The notes below the pieces were generated by a model. The model ran no database searches, was not told the DNA's origin, and saw nothing but the letters and a program-made list of their open reading frames with translations. Shown in pieces: positions 16,229 through 25,102 of a DNA stretch of 64,000 nucleotides. The stretch comes from Clostridiales bacterium (GTDB lineage Bacteria > Bacillota > Clostridia > Christensenellales > Aristaeellaceae): positions 8,244 to 72,243 of the forward strand of contig SFJH01000020.1 in NCBI GenBank assembly GCA_004555155.1, given 5' to 3'. Position 1 is the stretch's first letter. Every line of letters starts with the position of its first letter. Both the position numbers and the translations under genes were made by a program.

Positions 16229-17776
16229 ATGAGCCAGATTAAAATTTTCGACACCACGCTGCGCGACGGCGAGCAGTCGCCCGGCTGCAGCATGAACTTA
16301 AAGGAGAAGATCGAGGTCGCCAAATGTCTGGAGCGCCTGAAGGTGGACGTCATCGAGGCCGGCTTCGCCATCTCCTCCCCCGGCGACTTCGAGTCCGTCC
16401 ATACGATTTCCCAGGCCGTGAAGGAATGCACCGTCGCGTCGCTGGCCCGCTCCACCGAGAAGGACATCGACTGCGCCTGGGAGGCCGTCAAGGACGCCGC
16501 CGACCCGCGCATTCATCTGTTCATCGCCACCAGTCCGGTGCACATGGAGTACAAGCTGAAGATGTCTCCCGAGCAGGTGCTGGAGCGCACTGCGGCCATG
16601 GTCGCCTATGCGAAGAAGTACTGCTCCAACATCGAATTCTCCGCCGAGGACGCCACCCGCAGCGATCTGGAGTTCCTGTACAAGGTCGTCGACCTGGCGA
16701 TCCGCAACGGCGCAACGGTCATCAACCTGCCCGACACCGTGGGCTACACCACGCCTGCCGAGATGCAGTCGATGATCGCCAGCGTCATCGCCAACGTGCC
16801 CGACTCCGACAAGGCCGAGTTCTCCGTGCACTGCCACAACGACCTGGGCATGGCCGTGGCCAACTCCCTGGCCGGCGTGCTGGGCGGCGCGCGCCAGATC
16901 GAGTGCACCATCAACGGCCTGGGCGAGCGCGCGGGCAACACCTCCCTGGAGGAGGTGGTCATGGCGATGCGCACCCGTCCGGACGTCTTCTCCGACACCT
17001 TCACCCGCATCGACGCCACCCAGATCTACCGCTCCAGCAAGACCGTGTACAACATCATCGGCCAGACCGCGCCGCTGAACAAGCCCATCGTGGGCCGCAA
17101 CGCCTTCCTGCACGAGTCCGGCATCCACCAGCACGGCGTGCTGAGCAACAAGAAGACCTACGAGATTCTGACCCCTGAATCCGTGGGCGTGCGCGTGAAC
17201 AATATCGTGCTGGGCAAGCACTCCGGCAAGCACGCGCTGGAGACCCGTCTGAAGGAGCTGGGCTACGACCTCTCCGCCGAGGAGCTGCTGCGCTGCTTCG
17301 AGGAGTTCAAGGTCCTGTGTGACAAGAAAAAGGACGTGACCGACGCCGATCTGGAAGCCATCGTGACCCACTCCGCCACCGAGGAGTCGGAAACCACCGA
17401 CGGCTACAAGCTCGACTGGTTCGCCGTGCACACCTCCAACTTCACCACCGCCACCTGCACGGTTTCGCTGAAGTACGGCGACCAGAAGTTCGAGGACGTC
17501 AGCCTGGGCGACGGCCCCGTGGACGCGGCATTCCAGGCCATCGACAACATCGTCAAGCCTGTGGAGCACACCTTTGAGCTGTACCGCATCAACTCCGTGG
17601 CCCAGGGCAAGGACACGCTGGGCGAGGTCAGCGTGAAGCTGACTGCCGGCAACCGCACCTACTCCGGCCGCGGTCTCTCCACCGACATCATCGAGGCCAG
17701 CATCCTCGCCTACATCAGCGCCATCAACAAGCTGCGCGCGGCGACGGAGAAGGCCGGGCAGGAAAAGGAGGCGTAA
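16229..17776 (+). CDS. leuA: 2-isopropylmalate synthase
   Basis: A 515-residue enzyme that condenses acetyl-CoA with 2-oxoisovalerate, the committed step to leucine. The TIM barrel starts with FDTTLRDGEQSPGC, whose Arg-Asp bind substrate and metal; metal-binding His residues are in SVHCHNDLGMAVANS and the GLGERAGNTSLEE motif follows. Residues about 365-510 form the LeuA allosteric domain, so leucine feedback inhibition is expected. AAGGAGG precedes ATG 16229, 20 nt after ilvD. leuC follows after 3 nt. Confidence 0.97.
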   Translation: MSQIKIFDTTLRDGEQSPGCSMNLKEKIEVAKCLERLKVDVIEAGFAISSPGDFESVHTISQAVKECTVASLARSTEKDIDCAWEAVKDAADPRIHLFIATSPVHMEYKLKMSPEQVLERTAAMVAYAKKYCSNIEFSAEDATRSDLEFLYKVVDLAIRNGATVINLPDTVGYTTPAEMQSMIASVIANVPDSDKAEFSVHCHNDLGMAVANSLAGVLGGARQIECTINGLGERAGNTSLEEVVMAMRTRPDVFSDTFTRIDATQIYRSSKTVYNIIGQTAPLNKPIVGRNAFLHESGIHQHGVLSNKKTYEILTPESVGVRVNNIVLGKHSGKHALETRLKELGYDLSAEELLRCFEEFKVLCDKKKDVTDADLEAIVTHSATEESETTDGYKLDWFAVHTSNFTTATCTVSLKYGDQKFEDVSLGDGPVDAAFQAIDNIVKPVEHTFELYRINSVAQGKDTLGEVSVKLTAGNRTYSGRGLSTDIIEASILAYISAINKLRAATEKAGQEKEA

Positions 17777-17779
17777 TCC

Positions 17780-19039
17780 ATGGGAATGACCATGACCCAG
17801 AAAATTCTGGCCGCCCACGCGGGACTGGACAGCGTCAGGGCCGGCGATCTGATCGAGGCGAAGCTCGATCTGGTGCTGGGCAACGACGTGACCACCCCCG
17901 TGGCCGTGGACGTTTTTGACAAGGCGGGCTTCACCCGCGTGTTCGACAAGGACAAGATCGCCATCGTGCTGGATCACTACACCCCCTGCAAGGACATCAA
18001 GTCCGCGCAGCTGTGCAAGACCGCCCGCGATTTCGCCCACCGCTTCAGCATCTCCCACTTCTTTGACGTGGGCACCGTGGGCATCGAGCACGCGCTGCTG
18101 CCCGAGAAGGGCATCGTCGGCCCCGGCGACTGCATCATCGGCGCGGACAGCCACACCTGCACCTACGGCGCGCTGGGCGCCTTCTCCACCGGCGTCGGCT
18201 CCACCGACATGGCCGCCGGCATGGCCGCCGGAGAGAACTGGTTCAAGGTGCCCTCCGCCATCAAGGTGGTGCTCAAGGGCAAGCTGCAGCCCTGGGTCAG
18301 CGGCAAGGACGTGATCCTGCACCTGATCGGCTTAATCGGCGTGGACGGCGCGCTGTACAAGTCGCTGGAGTTCACCGGCGAAGGCGTCCACGAGCTGTCC
18401 ATGGACGACCGCTTCACCATCGCCAACATGGCCATCGAGGCCGGCGGCAAGAACGGCATCTTCCCCGTGGACGAAAAGACGCTCGCCTACATCGACGGCC
18501 GCCTGGAGCGCCCCTACAAGGTCTACGAGGCCGATGCGGACGCGGAGTACGAGCGCGAGGTCGTGATCAATCTCGACGAGCTCAAGCCCACCGTCTCCCT
18601 GCCCCACCTGCCCTCCAACACGAAGACCGTGGACGAGGTCGCAGGCATGAAGATCGACCAGGTGGTCATCGGCTCCTGCACCAACGGCCGCATCTCCGAC
18701 ATGCGCATTGCCGCAGGCATCCTCAAGGGCCGCAAGGTCGCCGACGGCGTGCGCTGCATCGTGATTCCCGCCACGCAGGACGTTTACATGCAGTGCATTC
18801 AGGAGGGTCTGACCGAGATCTTCATCAATGCCGGCTGCGCGGTCTCCACGCCCACCTGCGGCCCCTGCCTGGGCGGCCACATGGGCTGCATGTGCGAGGG
18901 CGAGCGCGCCGTCGCCACCACCAACCGCAACTTCGTGGGCCGCATGGGCCACGTCAAGAGCGAGGTCGTCCTCGCCAGTCCCGCCGTCGCCGCCGCGTCC
19001 GCCGTCAAGGGCTGCGTGGCCTCGCCCGCGGATCTGTAA
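17780..19039 (+). CDS. leuC: 3-isopropylmalate dehydratase large subunit
   Basis: A 419-residue aconitase-family subunit that, with LeuD, isomerises 2- to 3-isopropylmalate. The 4Fe-4S cysteines are one in VIGSCTNGR (residue about 300) and two in TPTCGPCLGG (about 358-361). The length is that of the shorter archaeal/clostridial LeuC-HacA type rather than the about 465-residue enterobacterial form. AAAGGAGG precedes ATG 17780. leuD follows after 16 nt. Confidence 0.96.
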   Translation: MGMTMTQKILAAHAGLDSVRAGDLIEAKLDLVLGNDVTTPVAVDVFDKAGFTRVFDKDKIAIVLDHYTPCKDIKSAQLCKTARDFAHRFSISHFFDVGTVGIEHALLPEKGIVGPGDCIIGADSHTCTYGALGAFSTGVGSTDMAAGMAAGENWFKVPSAIKVVLKGKLQPWVSGKDVILHLIGLIGVDGALYKSLEFTGEGVHELSMDDRFTIANMAIEAGGKNGIFPVDEKTLAYIDGRLERPYKVYEADADAEYEREVVINLDELKPTVSLPHLPSNTKTVDEVAGMKIDQVVIGSCTNGRISDMRIAAGILKGRKVADGVRCIVIPATQDVYMQCIQEGLTEIFINAGCAVSTPTCGPCLGGHMGCMCEGERAVATTNRNFVGRMGHVKSEVVLASPAVAAASAVKGCVASPADL

Positions 19040-19055
19040 GAAGGGAGCGACAAGC

Positions 19056-19559
19056 ATGGTCACCGGAAAAGCTTTCAAATACGGCGATAACGTCGATACC
19101 GACGTCATCATCCCCGCGCGCTATCTGAACGCGCCCTCCCCCGAGGAACTGGCCAAGCACTGCATGGAGGACATCGATCCGGACTTCACCGCGAAGGTGC
19201 AGCCCGGCGACATCGTGGTGGGCGGCGCGAACTTCGGCTGCGGCTCCTCCCGAGAGCACGCGCCCATCGCCATCCGCGCCTGCGGCGTACGCTGCGTCAT
19301 CGCAGCCAGCTTCGCCCGAATCTTCTATCGCAACGCCATCAACATCGGCTTCCCGATCCTCGAATGCCCCGAAGCGGCCGCCGCGATCCGGAACGGCGAC
19401 GCCGTATCCGTGGACTTTGACAGCGGCAAAATTCACGACGAAACCACCGGCCAGGACTTCCAGGCCGCGGCGTTCCCGGCGTTCATCAACCGCATCATCG
19501 AGCACGACGGCCTGCTGCCCTATCTGAAGGCCCGCCAGGACGCCGAGGAGGAAAAGTAA
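19056..19559 (+). CDS. leuD: 3-isopropylmalate dehydratase small subunit
   Basis: A 167-residue swivel-domain partner of LeuC. The N-terminal GDNVDTDVIIPARYL and the substrate-binding ANFGCGSSREHAPIA are diagnostic of the small subunit. The short length matches the LeuC-type found here. AAGGGAG precedes ATG 19056; leuB starts 1 nt after the stop codon, so expression of the two is coupled. Confidence 0.96.
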   Translation: MVTGKAFKYGDNVDTDVIIPARYLNAPSPEELAKHCMEDIDPDFTAKVQPGDIVVGGANFGCGSSREHAPIAIRACGVRCVIAASFARIFYRNAINIGFPILECPEAAAAIRNGDAVSVDFDSGKIHDETTGQDFQAAAFPAFINRIIEHDGLLPYLKARQDAEEEK

Positions 19560-19560
19560 G

Positions 19561-20634
19561 ATGGTCTACAACATCGCACTGGTCAAGGGCGACGGCATCG
19601 GCCCCGAGATCGTGGACAGCGCCGTCCGCGTCCTTGAAAAAATCGGAGAAAAGTTCGGCTACACCTTTCACTGCACGCCCTATCTGGCGGGCGGCTGCGC
19701 CATCGACGCCTGCGGCGTTCCGCTGCCGGAGGAGACCGTCGAGGGCTGCAAAAGCGCCGACAGCGTGCTGCTGGGCGCGGTGGGCGGCCCGAAGTGGGAC
19801 AAAATGCCCGGCAATCTGCGCCCCGAAAAGGCGCTGCTGGGCCTGAGAAGCGCGCTGGGTCTGTACACCAACCTGCGCCCCGCGAAGCTGTACGCCTCTT
19901 TGAAGGAGGAGTGCCCGCTGCGCGCGGACATCGTGGAGCAGGGCTTCGACCTGATGATGGTGCGCGAGCTGACCGGAGGTATCTACTTCGGCGAGCGCGG
20001 CCGCCGCGACGGCAAGTACGGCCCCGAAGCCTATGACACGGAAGCCTATTCCGTGATGGAGATCGAGCGCATCGCCCGCGCCGCCTTCGACGCGGCCCGC
20101 AAGCGCAGAAAGAACGTCATCTCCATCGACAAGGCCAACGTGCTGGAGACCTCCCGCCTGTGGCGCGAGACCGTGCACCGCATCGGCGAGGAGTATCCCG
20201 ACGTGCAGCTGACCGACATGCTGGTGGACAACGCCGCCATGCAGCTGGTTCGCCGCCCGTCCCAGTTCGACGTGGTGGTCACCAGCAACATGTTCGGCGA
20301 CATCCTCTCCGACGAGGCCAGCCAGATCACCGGCTCCATCGGCCTGCTGCCCAGCGCGTCCCTGGGCGCGACGAAGCGCGGCCTGTACGAGCCCATTCAC
20401 GGCTCCGCGCCGGACATCGCCGGTCAGAACAAGGCCAACCCCATCGCCACGATCCTCTCGGCGGCGATGATGCTGCGCTACGCCTTCGATCTGAGCGAGG
20501 AAGCCGACTGCATCGAAAATGCCGTCGACGCCGTGCTGAACGCGGGTCTGCGCACTGCGGACATCGTGGGCAACAGCGGCGCGGACCCGCTGGGCTGCAC
20601 CGAAATGACCGACGAAATCCTCAAGCGCATCTGA
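19561..20634 (+). CDS. leuB: 3-isopropylmalate dehydrogenase
   Basis: A 357-residue NAD-dependent decarboxylating dehydrogenase that oxidises 3-isopropylmalate to 2-oxoisocaproate. Seen are GDGIGPEI near the N-terminus, substrate-binding RPEKALLGLRSALGLYTNLRP, the metal site in NMFGDILSDEAS and the NAD-specific GSAPDIAGQNKANP loop. The ribosome binding site GAGGA lies in the last codons of leuD. It is the last gene of the ilv-leu operon and is followed by a terminator. Confidence 0.97.
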   Translation: MVYNIALVKGDGIGPEIVDSAVRVLEKIGEKFGYTFHCTPYLAGGCAIDACGVPLPEETVEGCKSADSVLLGAVGGPKWDKMPGNLRPEKALLGLRSALGLYTNLRPAKLYASLKEECPLRADIVEQGFDLMMVRELTGGIYFGERGRRDGKYGPEAYDTEAYSVMEIERIARAAFDAARKRRKNVISIDKANVLETSRLWRETVHRIGEEYPDVQLTDMLVDNAAMQLVRRPSQFDVVVTSNMFGDILSDEASQITGSIGLLPSASLGATKRGLYEPIHGSAPDIAGQNKANPIATILSAAMMLRYAFDLSEEADCIENAVDAVLNAGLRTADIVGNSGADPLGCTEMTDEILKRI

Positions 20635-20641
20635 CGAACCG

Positions 20642-20670
20642 GGGCTGTCGCCCGCGCGGCAGCCCTTTTT
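20642..20670 (+). terminator. Intrinsic terminator of the ilv-leu operon
   Basis: GGGCTG (20642-20647) and CGC pair with GCG and CAGCCC (20660-20665), followed by TTTTT (20666-20670), 8 nt after leuB. Confidence 0.85.
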
Positions 20671-20720
20671 CCTGATTTGCCAAGGCTCCCGGTTCCAATC
20701 GGAGGCCCTGGCAAATCAGG
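20671..20720. repeat. Long imperfect palindrome after the leuB terminator
   Basis: CCTGATTTGCCA (20671-20682) pairs perfectly with TGGCAAATCAGG (20709-20720), and inner bases extend the hairpin to about 20 pairs with a TTCCAA loop. It sits 30 nt upstream of the DUF815 gene and could be a second terminator, a leader structure or a small palindromic repeat. I did not see another copy in the window. Confidence 0.55.
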
Positions 20721-20750
20721 CATTCCATTTTTCACCAAAGGTGTGATTTG

Positions 20751-22067
20751 ATGTACCGCGAAACCTCGAAGCTCCTGCTGTACAGCAACCTCGGCGACGA
20801 CAGCATCCTGCTCAGATTGTCGGAGATCTTCTTCGACTGGGATCACCGCCGCTGCGAGAAGCCCGAGCTCATCCGCCGCATCTATGTGGAGATCAAGCGC
20901 ATTCTCGATCTCGCCACGTCCTACGGCTTCGACACGAACCTCTGGCACAACTATCTGACCTTCGTGCTGATCACCAATGAGAATTCCTTCAGCCTGACCT
21001 GCGAGCGCGCCGGAGCCAGCGACGGCTCCGTCAACCACTTCGCAAAGGCCGACTTCCGCATTTTCAGGAATCTGTTCGACTTCGACTTCGGCCCCATCGA
21101 GGCGGATCTGGGAATCGACTGCTTCAGCGTGCTGTCCCACTATCGCGCGATTCCCAAGAAGGCGCAGATGTACTACCGCAACGTCAGCGAGAAGGTGCGC
21201 GCGCTGAGCGCCGCCATCGAGGCCGCCCGGAACGAGGATGAGATCTTCGATCTCGTCACCGCCCATTACCGCGATCACGGCGTGGGCATGTTCGGCCTGA
21301 ACCGCGCCTTCCGCATCCGCCCGGCGGAGAACGGCGGCGTGGAGTTCTGCGCGATCAACAACATCGATTCCGTGACGCTCTCCGACCTGATCGGCTACGA
21401 GATTCAGAAAAAGGAGCTGCGCGACAACACGGAAGCCTTCGTCTCCGGCCGCGGCTGCAACAACATGCTGCTCTACGGCGACGCGGGCACCGGAAAATCC
21501 ACCTCCGTCAAGGCCATTCTGAACGAATACTGCGATCAGGGACTTCGCATGATCGAGATTTACAAGCATCAGTTCGGCCTGCTCTCCGAGGTCATCGCCC
21601 GGGTGAAGAACCGCAACTACCGCTTCATGATCTTCATCGACGACCTGTCCTTTGAGGAGCACGAGGTGGAATACAAGTTCCTGAAGGCCGTGATCGAGGG
21701 CGGCGTGGAGACCAAGCCGGACAACGTGCTGATCTGCGCCACCTCCAACCGCCGCCATCTGATCCAGGAGACCTGGAAGGATCGCAGCGACATGGAGTTC
21801 AACGGCGACGTGCACCGCTCCGACACCATGGAGGAAAAGCTGTCGCTGGCCGCGCGCTTCGGCTGCGCCATCAACTACTCCAGCCCCGACCGCAAGCAGT
21901 ATCACGACATCGTCAAGGGCCTTGCAAAGCGCAGCGGTGAATTCGGACTCACCGAGGAACAGCTGCTGCTGGAAGCCAACAAGTGGGAGATCCGCCACGG
22001 CGGCGTCTCCGGGCGCACCGCCCAGCAGTTCATCAACCATCTCGCCGGAACGGCGCAACAAAAGTGA
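20751..22067 (+). CDS. DUF815 family AAA-type ATP-binding protein
   Basis: A 438-residue cytosolic protein. Residues about 1-230 are a family-specific N-terminal region; the ATPase core has Walker A GDAGTGKST (about 243-251) and a Walker B-like FMIFIDDLSFEE (about 292), with CATSNRR as sensor 1. This matches the widespread DUF815 ATPases, whose function is not established. AAAGGTG precedes ATG 20751. ilvA starts 12 nt after its stop codon, so the two are probably co-transcribed. Confidence 0.9.
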   Translation: MYRETSKLLLYSNLGDDSILLRLSEIFFDWDHRRCEKPELIRRIYVEIKRILDLATSYGFDTNLWHNYLTFVLITNENSFSLTCERAGASDGSVNHFAKADFRIFRNLFDFDFGPIEADLGIDCFSVLSHYRAIPKKAQMYYRNVSEKVRALSAAIEAARNEDEIFDLVTAHYRDHGVGMFGLNRAFRIRPAENGGVEFCAINNIDSVTLSDLIGYEIQKKELRDNTEAFVSGRGCNNMLLYGDAGTGKSTSVKAILNEYCDQGLRMIEIYKHQFGLLSEVIARVKNRNYRFMIFIDDLSFEEHEVEYKFLKAVIEGGVETKPDNVLICATSNRRHLIQETWKDRSDMEFNGDVHRSDTMEEKLSLAARFGCAINYSSPDRKQYHDIVKGLAKRSGEFGLTEEQLLLEANKWEIRHGGVSGRTAQQFINHLAGTAQQK

Positions 22068-22079
22068 GGAGGAGCTCTC

Positions 22080-23276
22080 ATGGTGACTCTCGATAAAATC
22101 TATCATGCCGCGTTCGTGCTCAAGCAGGTCGCACGCAAGACCGATCTGATCTATGCTCCGAACCTGAGCAAGGATTGTTCTCTCTATCTCAAGACCGAAA
22201 ACCTCCAGCTGACCGGCAGCTTCAAGCTGCGCGGCGCGTACTACAAGATCAGCCAGCTCAGCGAGGAGCAGCGCAGGGCGGGCGTCATCGCCAGCTCCGC
22301 CGGCAACCACGCCCAGGGCGTGGCGCTGGCCGCCACCCGCATGGGCATCAAGTCCATCATCTGCATGCCCGACGGCGCGCCGATCTCCAAGGTGGAGGCC
22401 ACCAAGGCGCTGGGCGCGGAGGTCTGCCTGGTGAAGGGCGCGTATGACGACGCCTACGCCCACGCCGTGAAGCTCCAGCAGGAGACCGGCATGACCTTCA
22501 TCCATCCCTTCAACGACGACGAGGTCATCGCCGGTCAGGGCACCATCGGTCTGGAGATTCTCGACCAGCTGGCCGACGTGGACGCGGTCATCTGCCCCAT
22601 CGGCGGCGGCGGACTGATCTCCGGCGTGGCCTATGCCATCAAGACGCTGAACCCCGACGTGAAGGTCTACGGCGTACAGGCCGAGAACGCCCCCAGCATG
22701 GCGGAGAGCGTGCGCAAGGGCGAAGCCATCACGCTGGACACCGTTCAGACCTTCGCCGACGGCATCGCCGTGAAGCATCCCGGCGACGTGACCTTCGACA
22801 TCGTGCAGAAGTATGTGGATCAGGTGGTCACCGTCAGCGAGGACGAGATCGCCGCGGCCATCCTGGCGCTGATTGAAAAGCAGAAGCTCATCGCCGAGGG
22901 CGCGGGCGCGGTCAGCGTGGCCGCCGCCATGTTCCACAAGCTGCCCATCGAGGGCAAGAAGGTGGTCTGCCTGATCTCCGGCGGCAACATCGACGTCAAC
23001 ATTCTCTCCCGCGTCATCACCCGCGGTCTCGTCACCGCCGGGCGCAACGCCATGCTGCAGATCGCGCTGGAGGACAAGCCCGGCCAGCTGCTGGGCGTCA
23101 GCCAGATCGTCTCCGAATGCGGCGCGAACGTGGTGAGCGTCCATCACGAGCGCTCCGACGCCAATATGGCCGTCACCAGCTGCTTCCTCAAGGTCGGCAT
23201 GGAGACCCGCGACTTCGATCAGATCGAGGAGATCCGCCGCAGGCTGACCGAAGCGGGCTTCAAAATCGTCAACTGA
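22080..23276 (+). CDS. ilvA: Threonine ammonia-lyase with C-terminal ACT domain
   Basis: A 398-residue PLP enzyme that deaminates threonine to 2-oxobutyrate, the entry to isoleucine synthesis. PLP is bound by Lys49 in TGSFKLRGA; SSAGNHAQGVA and the GGGGLISG phosphate loop follow. Residues about 325-398 form one ACT domain (LEDKPGQLLGVSQIVSECGA). This is the shorter type, about 400 residues, found in many Firmicutes under either ilvA or tdcB names. The proximity to the ilv-leu operon supports a biosynthetic role. AGGAGGAG precedes the ATG. Confidence 0.93.
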   Translation: MVTLDKIYHAAFVLKQVARKTDLIYAPNLSKDCSLYLKTENLQLTGSFKLRGAYYKISQLSEEQRRAGVIASSAGNHAQGVALAATRMGIKSIICMPDGAPISKVEATKALGAEVCLVKGAYDDAYAHAVKLQQETGMTFIHPFNDDEVIAGQGTIGLEILDQLADVDAVICPIGGGGLISGVAYAIKTLNPDVKVYGVQAENAPSMAESVRKGEAITLDTVQTFADGIAVKHPGDVTFDIVQKYVDQVVTVSEDEIAAAILALIEKQKLIAEGAGAVSVAAAMFHKLPIEGKKVVCLISGGNIDVNILSRVITRGLVTAGRNAMLQIALEDKPGQLLGVSQIVSECGANVVSVHHERSDANMAVTSCFLKVGMETRDFDQIEEIRRRLTEAGFKIVN

Positions 23277-23356
23277 TCCTGAAATCACGGATTGCGCAGC
23301 TCTCCGTCCGGCCCCGCGCCGCCGGAGAACTGCATCCTGTTTGAAAGGGAGAACAT

Positions 23357-24133
23357 ATGCACACGCTGAACCAGCTTCGCGCCGACCTTTCGCGCCTTGG
23401 CGTCCGCGCCGGCGATACGGTGCTCATGCACGCCTCCTACAAATCCCTGGGCGGCGTGGACGGCGGCGCACAGGGGCTTTTTGAGACCCTGCTCGATCTT
23501 CTTACGCCCGAAGGCACGCTGATTCTCCCCGCGCTGTCCTATGCCTTCGTCTCGAAGGAACAGCCGGTGTTCGACGTGAAGAGCACGCCGGTCTGTCCGG
23601 GCGTGGGCTATCTGCCGGAGTTCTTCCGCACGCAGAGCCCCGGGGTGATTCGCAGTCTGCATCCCACCCATTCCTGCTGCATGGTCGGGCGGCACGCCGC
23701 CTTCCTCGCGGAGGGACACGAGCTGGACGACACGCCGGTCGGCTCCCATTCGCCCTTTGCAAAGCTGCCCGGGCTGAACGGCTGGATCCTGATGCTGGGC
23801 TGCAGTCCGGATCGCAACACCTCCATGCACGGCGTGGAGGAGACCGCAGAACCGCCGTATCTGCTGGATCGGACGGAGCGCGTGCGCTATCTTCTGCGCA
23901 CCGCCGACGGCCGCGAGATCGAGCGCCGCTCCTGGCAGCACAATTTCACGCGCAACGGCACACACTACGAACAGCGCTACTCCCGGATTCTGCCGCTGCT
24001 GAGCGCCGACGAGCTGCGCCGCGGCAAGGTGCTGGACGCGGAGTGCGTGCTGATGCGCGCCGCCGCCGTCTGGCAGAAGGGGCGCGAGATGCTGCTGAAG
24101 GATCCGTACTATTTCGTGGATCTTCCGGAATAG
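23357..24133 (+). CDS. AAC(3) family N-acetyltransferase
   Basis: A 258-residue acetyl-CoA-dependent enzyme of the aminoglycoside 3-N-acetyltransferase family. The family fold is seen in GDTVLMHASYKSLG (acetyl-CoA side), TPEGTLILPALSY, and the catalytic HPTHSCCMVGRHA and GSHSPFAKLPGLNGWILMLG segments. Chromosomal relatives (YokD type) often do not confer drug resistance and have unknown substrates, so resistance should not be assumed. AAAGGGAG precedes ATG 23357. It is 80 nt after ilvA and may share its transcript. Confidence 0.9.
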   Translation: MHTLNQLRADLSRLGVRAGDTVLMHASYKSLGGVDGGAQGLFETLLDLLTPEGTLILPALSYAFVSKEQPVFDVKSTPVCPGVGYLPEFFRTQSPGVIRSLHPTHSCCMVGRHAAFLAEGHELDDTPVGSHSPFAKLPGLNGWILMLGCSPDRNTSMHGVEETAEPPYLLDRTERVRYLLRTADGREIERRSWQHNFTRNGTHYEQRYSRILPLLSADELRRGKVLDAECVLMRAAAVWQKGREMLLKDPYYFVDLPE

Positions 24134-24162
24134 CAGGACTCTGCGCCGCTGCAAAATCCCGT

Positions 24163-24185
24163 TCCCGCCGATTGCCTTTCGGCGG
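24163..24185 (+). terminator. Hairpin after the AAC(3)-like gene
   Basis: CCCGCCG (24163-24169) pairs with CGGCGGG (24179-24185), followed by GTTTGT. The T run is weak, and the hairpin overlaps the -35 element of the next promoter. Confidence 0.5.
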
Positions 24186-24200
24186 GGTTTGTATTATAAT
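24172..24200 (+). promoter_or_regulatory. Promoter of the SpoU methyltransferase gene
   Basis: TTGCCT (24172-24177), 17-nt spacer, TATAAT (24195-24200), about 32 nt upstream of the start codon. Confidence 0.65.
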
Positions 24201-24232
24201 AGACGCATCATCAACGCTGACGGAGAGACTGC

Positions 24233-25051
24233 ATGCGCATTCAGAAGATCTATTCCAAAAACGCCGCCTATCAGAAGTTCGAGGTGCTGAAGACCAACCG
24301 CAACAAGCGCTACAAGTACAACGAGTTCTTCGTGGAGGGCGTGCGAAACATCAACGAAGCCATTCGCAACGGCTGGACGATTCAATCCTTCCTGTACTGC
24401 CCGGAAATGGGCCTCTCCAACTGGGCGAAGGACATTCTGCGCACGGTGAAGACCGAGGTCAACTACGAGCTGACCGAAGCCCTGATGAAGGAGATCAGCA
24501 GCAAGGAGGACACCTCCGAGCTGCTGGCTGTCGTGAAAATGCGCGACGACCGGCTGGAGGATCTCGTGCTGTCCGACAATCCCGTGATCGCGCTGTTCGA
24601 CCGCCCGTCGAACAAGGGCAATCTGGGCACGATCATCCGCTCCTGCGATTCCTTCGGACTGGACGGTCTGCTGATCACCGGGCACGCGGTGGATCTCTAT
24701 GAGCCGGACGTGGTCTCCTCGTCCATGGGCTCCTTCTTCAACGTGCACACCGTGCGCGTGGAGGACAACGCCTATCTCGACCGCTATCTGGACGGCCTGA
24801 AGCGCCGCTATCCCGGCCTTCAGATCGTGGGCACCACCGCCCATCGCGAAACCCGCATCGATCAGGTGGATTTCACCCGCCCCACGGTGATCATGATCGG
24901 CAACGAGACCATGGGACTCAACAAGGCGTTCAAGGAGAAGTGCGACGTGCTGGCCACCATCCCGATGAGCGAAAAATCCTCCGCGTCGTCGTTCAACGTG
25001 GGCTGCGCCGCCACCGTGTGCTTCTATGAAATCGTCCGCCAGCGGCTGTAA
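24233..25051 (+). CDS. SpoU/TrmH family RNA 2'-O-methyltransferase
   Basis: A 272-residue SPOUT enzyme that methylates a ribose in tRNA or rRNA. The three family motifs are seen: motif 1 RPSNKGNLGTIIRSCDSFG (residues about 121-139), motif 2 VIMIGNETMGLN (about 220) and motif 3 IPMSEKSSASSFNVGCAATV (about 243). The N-terminal part has a VEGVRNINEAI segment like the L30e-type RNA-binding domain of SpoU proteins. It is monocistronic with its own promoter and a strong terminator. The target nucleotide is not known. Confidence 0.92.
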   Translation: MRIQKIYSKNAAYQKFEVLKTNRNKRYKYNEFFVEGVRNINEAIRNGWTIQSFLYCPEMGLSNWAKDILRTVKTEVNYELTEALMKEISSKEDTSELLAVVKMRDDRLEDLVLSDNPVIALFDRPSNKGNLGTIIRSCDSFGLDGLLITGHAVDLYEPDVVSSSMGSFFNVHTVRVEDNAYLDRYLDGLKRRYPGLQIVGTTAHRETRIDQVDFTRPTVIMIGNETMGLNKAFKEKCDVLATIPMSEKSSASSFNVGCAATVCFYEIVRQRL

Positions 25052-25055
25052 TCCG

Positions 25056-25101
25056 GCCATGCAAAAGAGACTTCCGAAATCGGAAGTCTCTTTTGCATGG
25101 C
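25056..25101. terminator. Bidirectional terminator between convergent genes
   Basis: A perfect 22-bp inverted repeat (25056-25077 with 25080-25101) with AAAAGAGACTTCC arms, so either strand has a GC-rich hairpin followed by a T run. It serves both the SpoU gene (+) and the C39-like gene (-). Confidence 0.88.
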
Positions 25102-25102
25102 G

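Noticed and set aside
20478..23288. 936-codon open frame on the minus strand
   Set aside because: It is antisense to leuB, the DUF815 gene and ilvA, all clear genes. Long antisense frames with low-complexity His/Val/Ala/Gly composition are expected in G+C-rich DNA. The same applies to 27895-30771 (-), 39098-41818 (-), 43321-46026 (-) and 16298-18322 (-).
23357..24133. Aminoglycoside resistance gene
   Set aside because: It belongs to the AAC(3) family by sequence, but the chromosomal context and wide spread of non-resistance members give no ground to claim drug modification.
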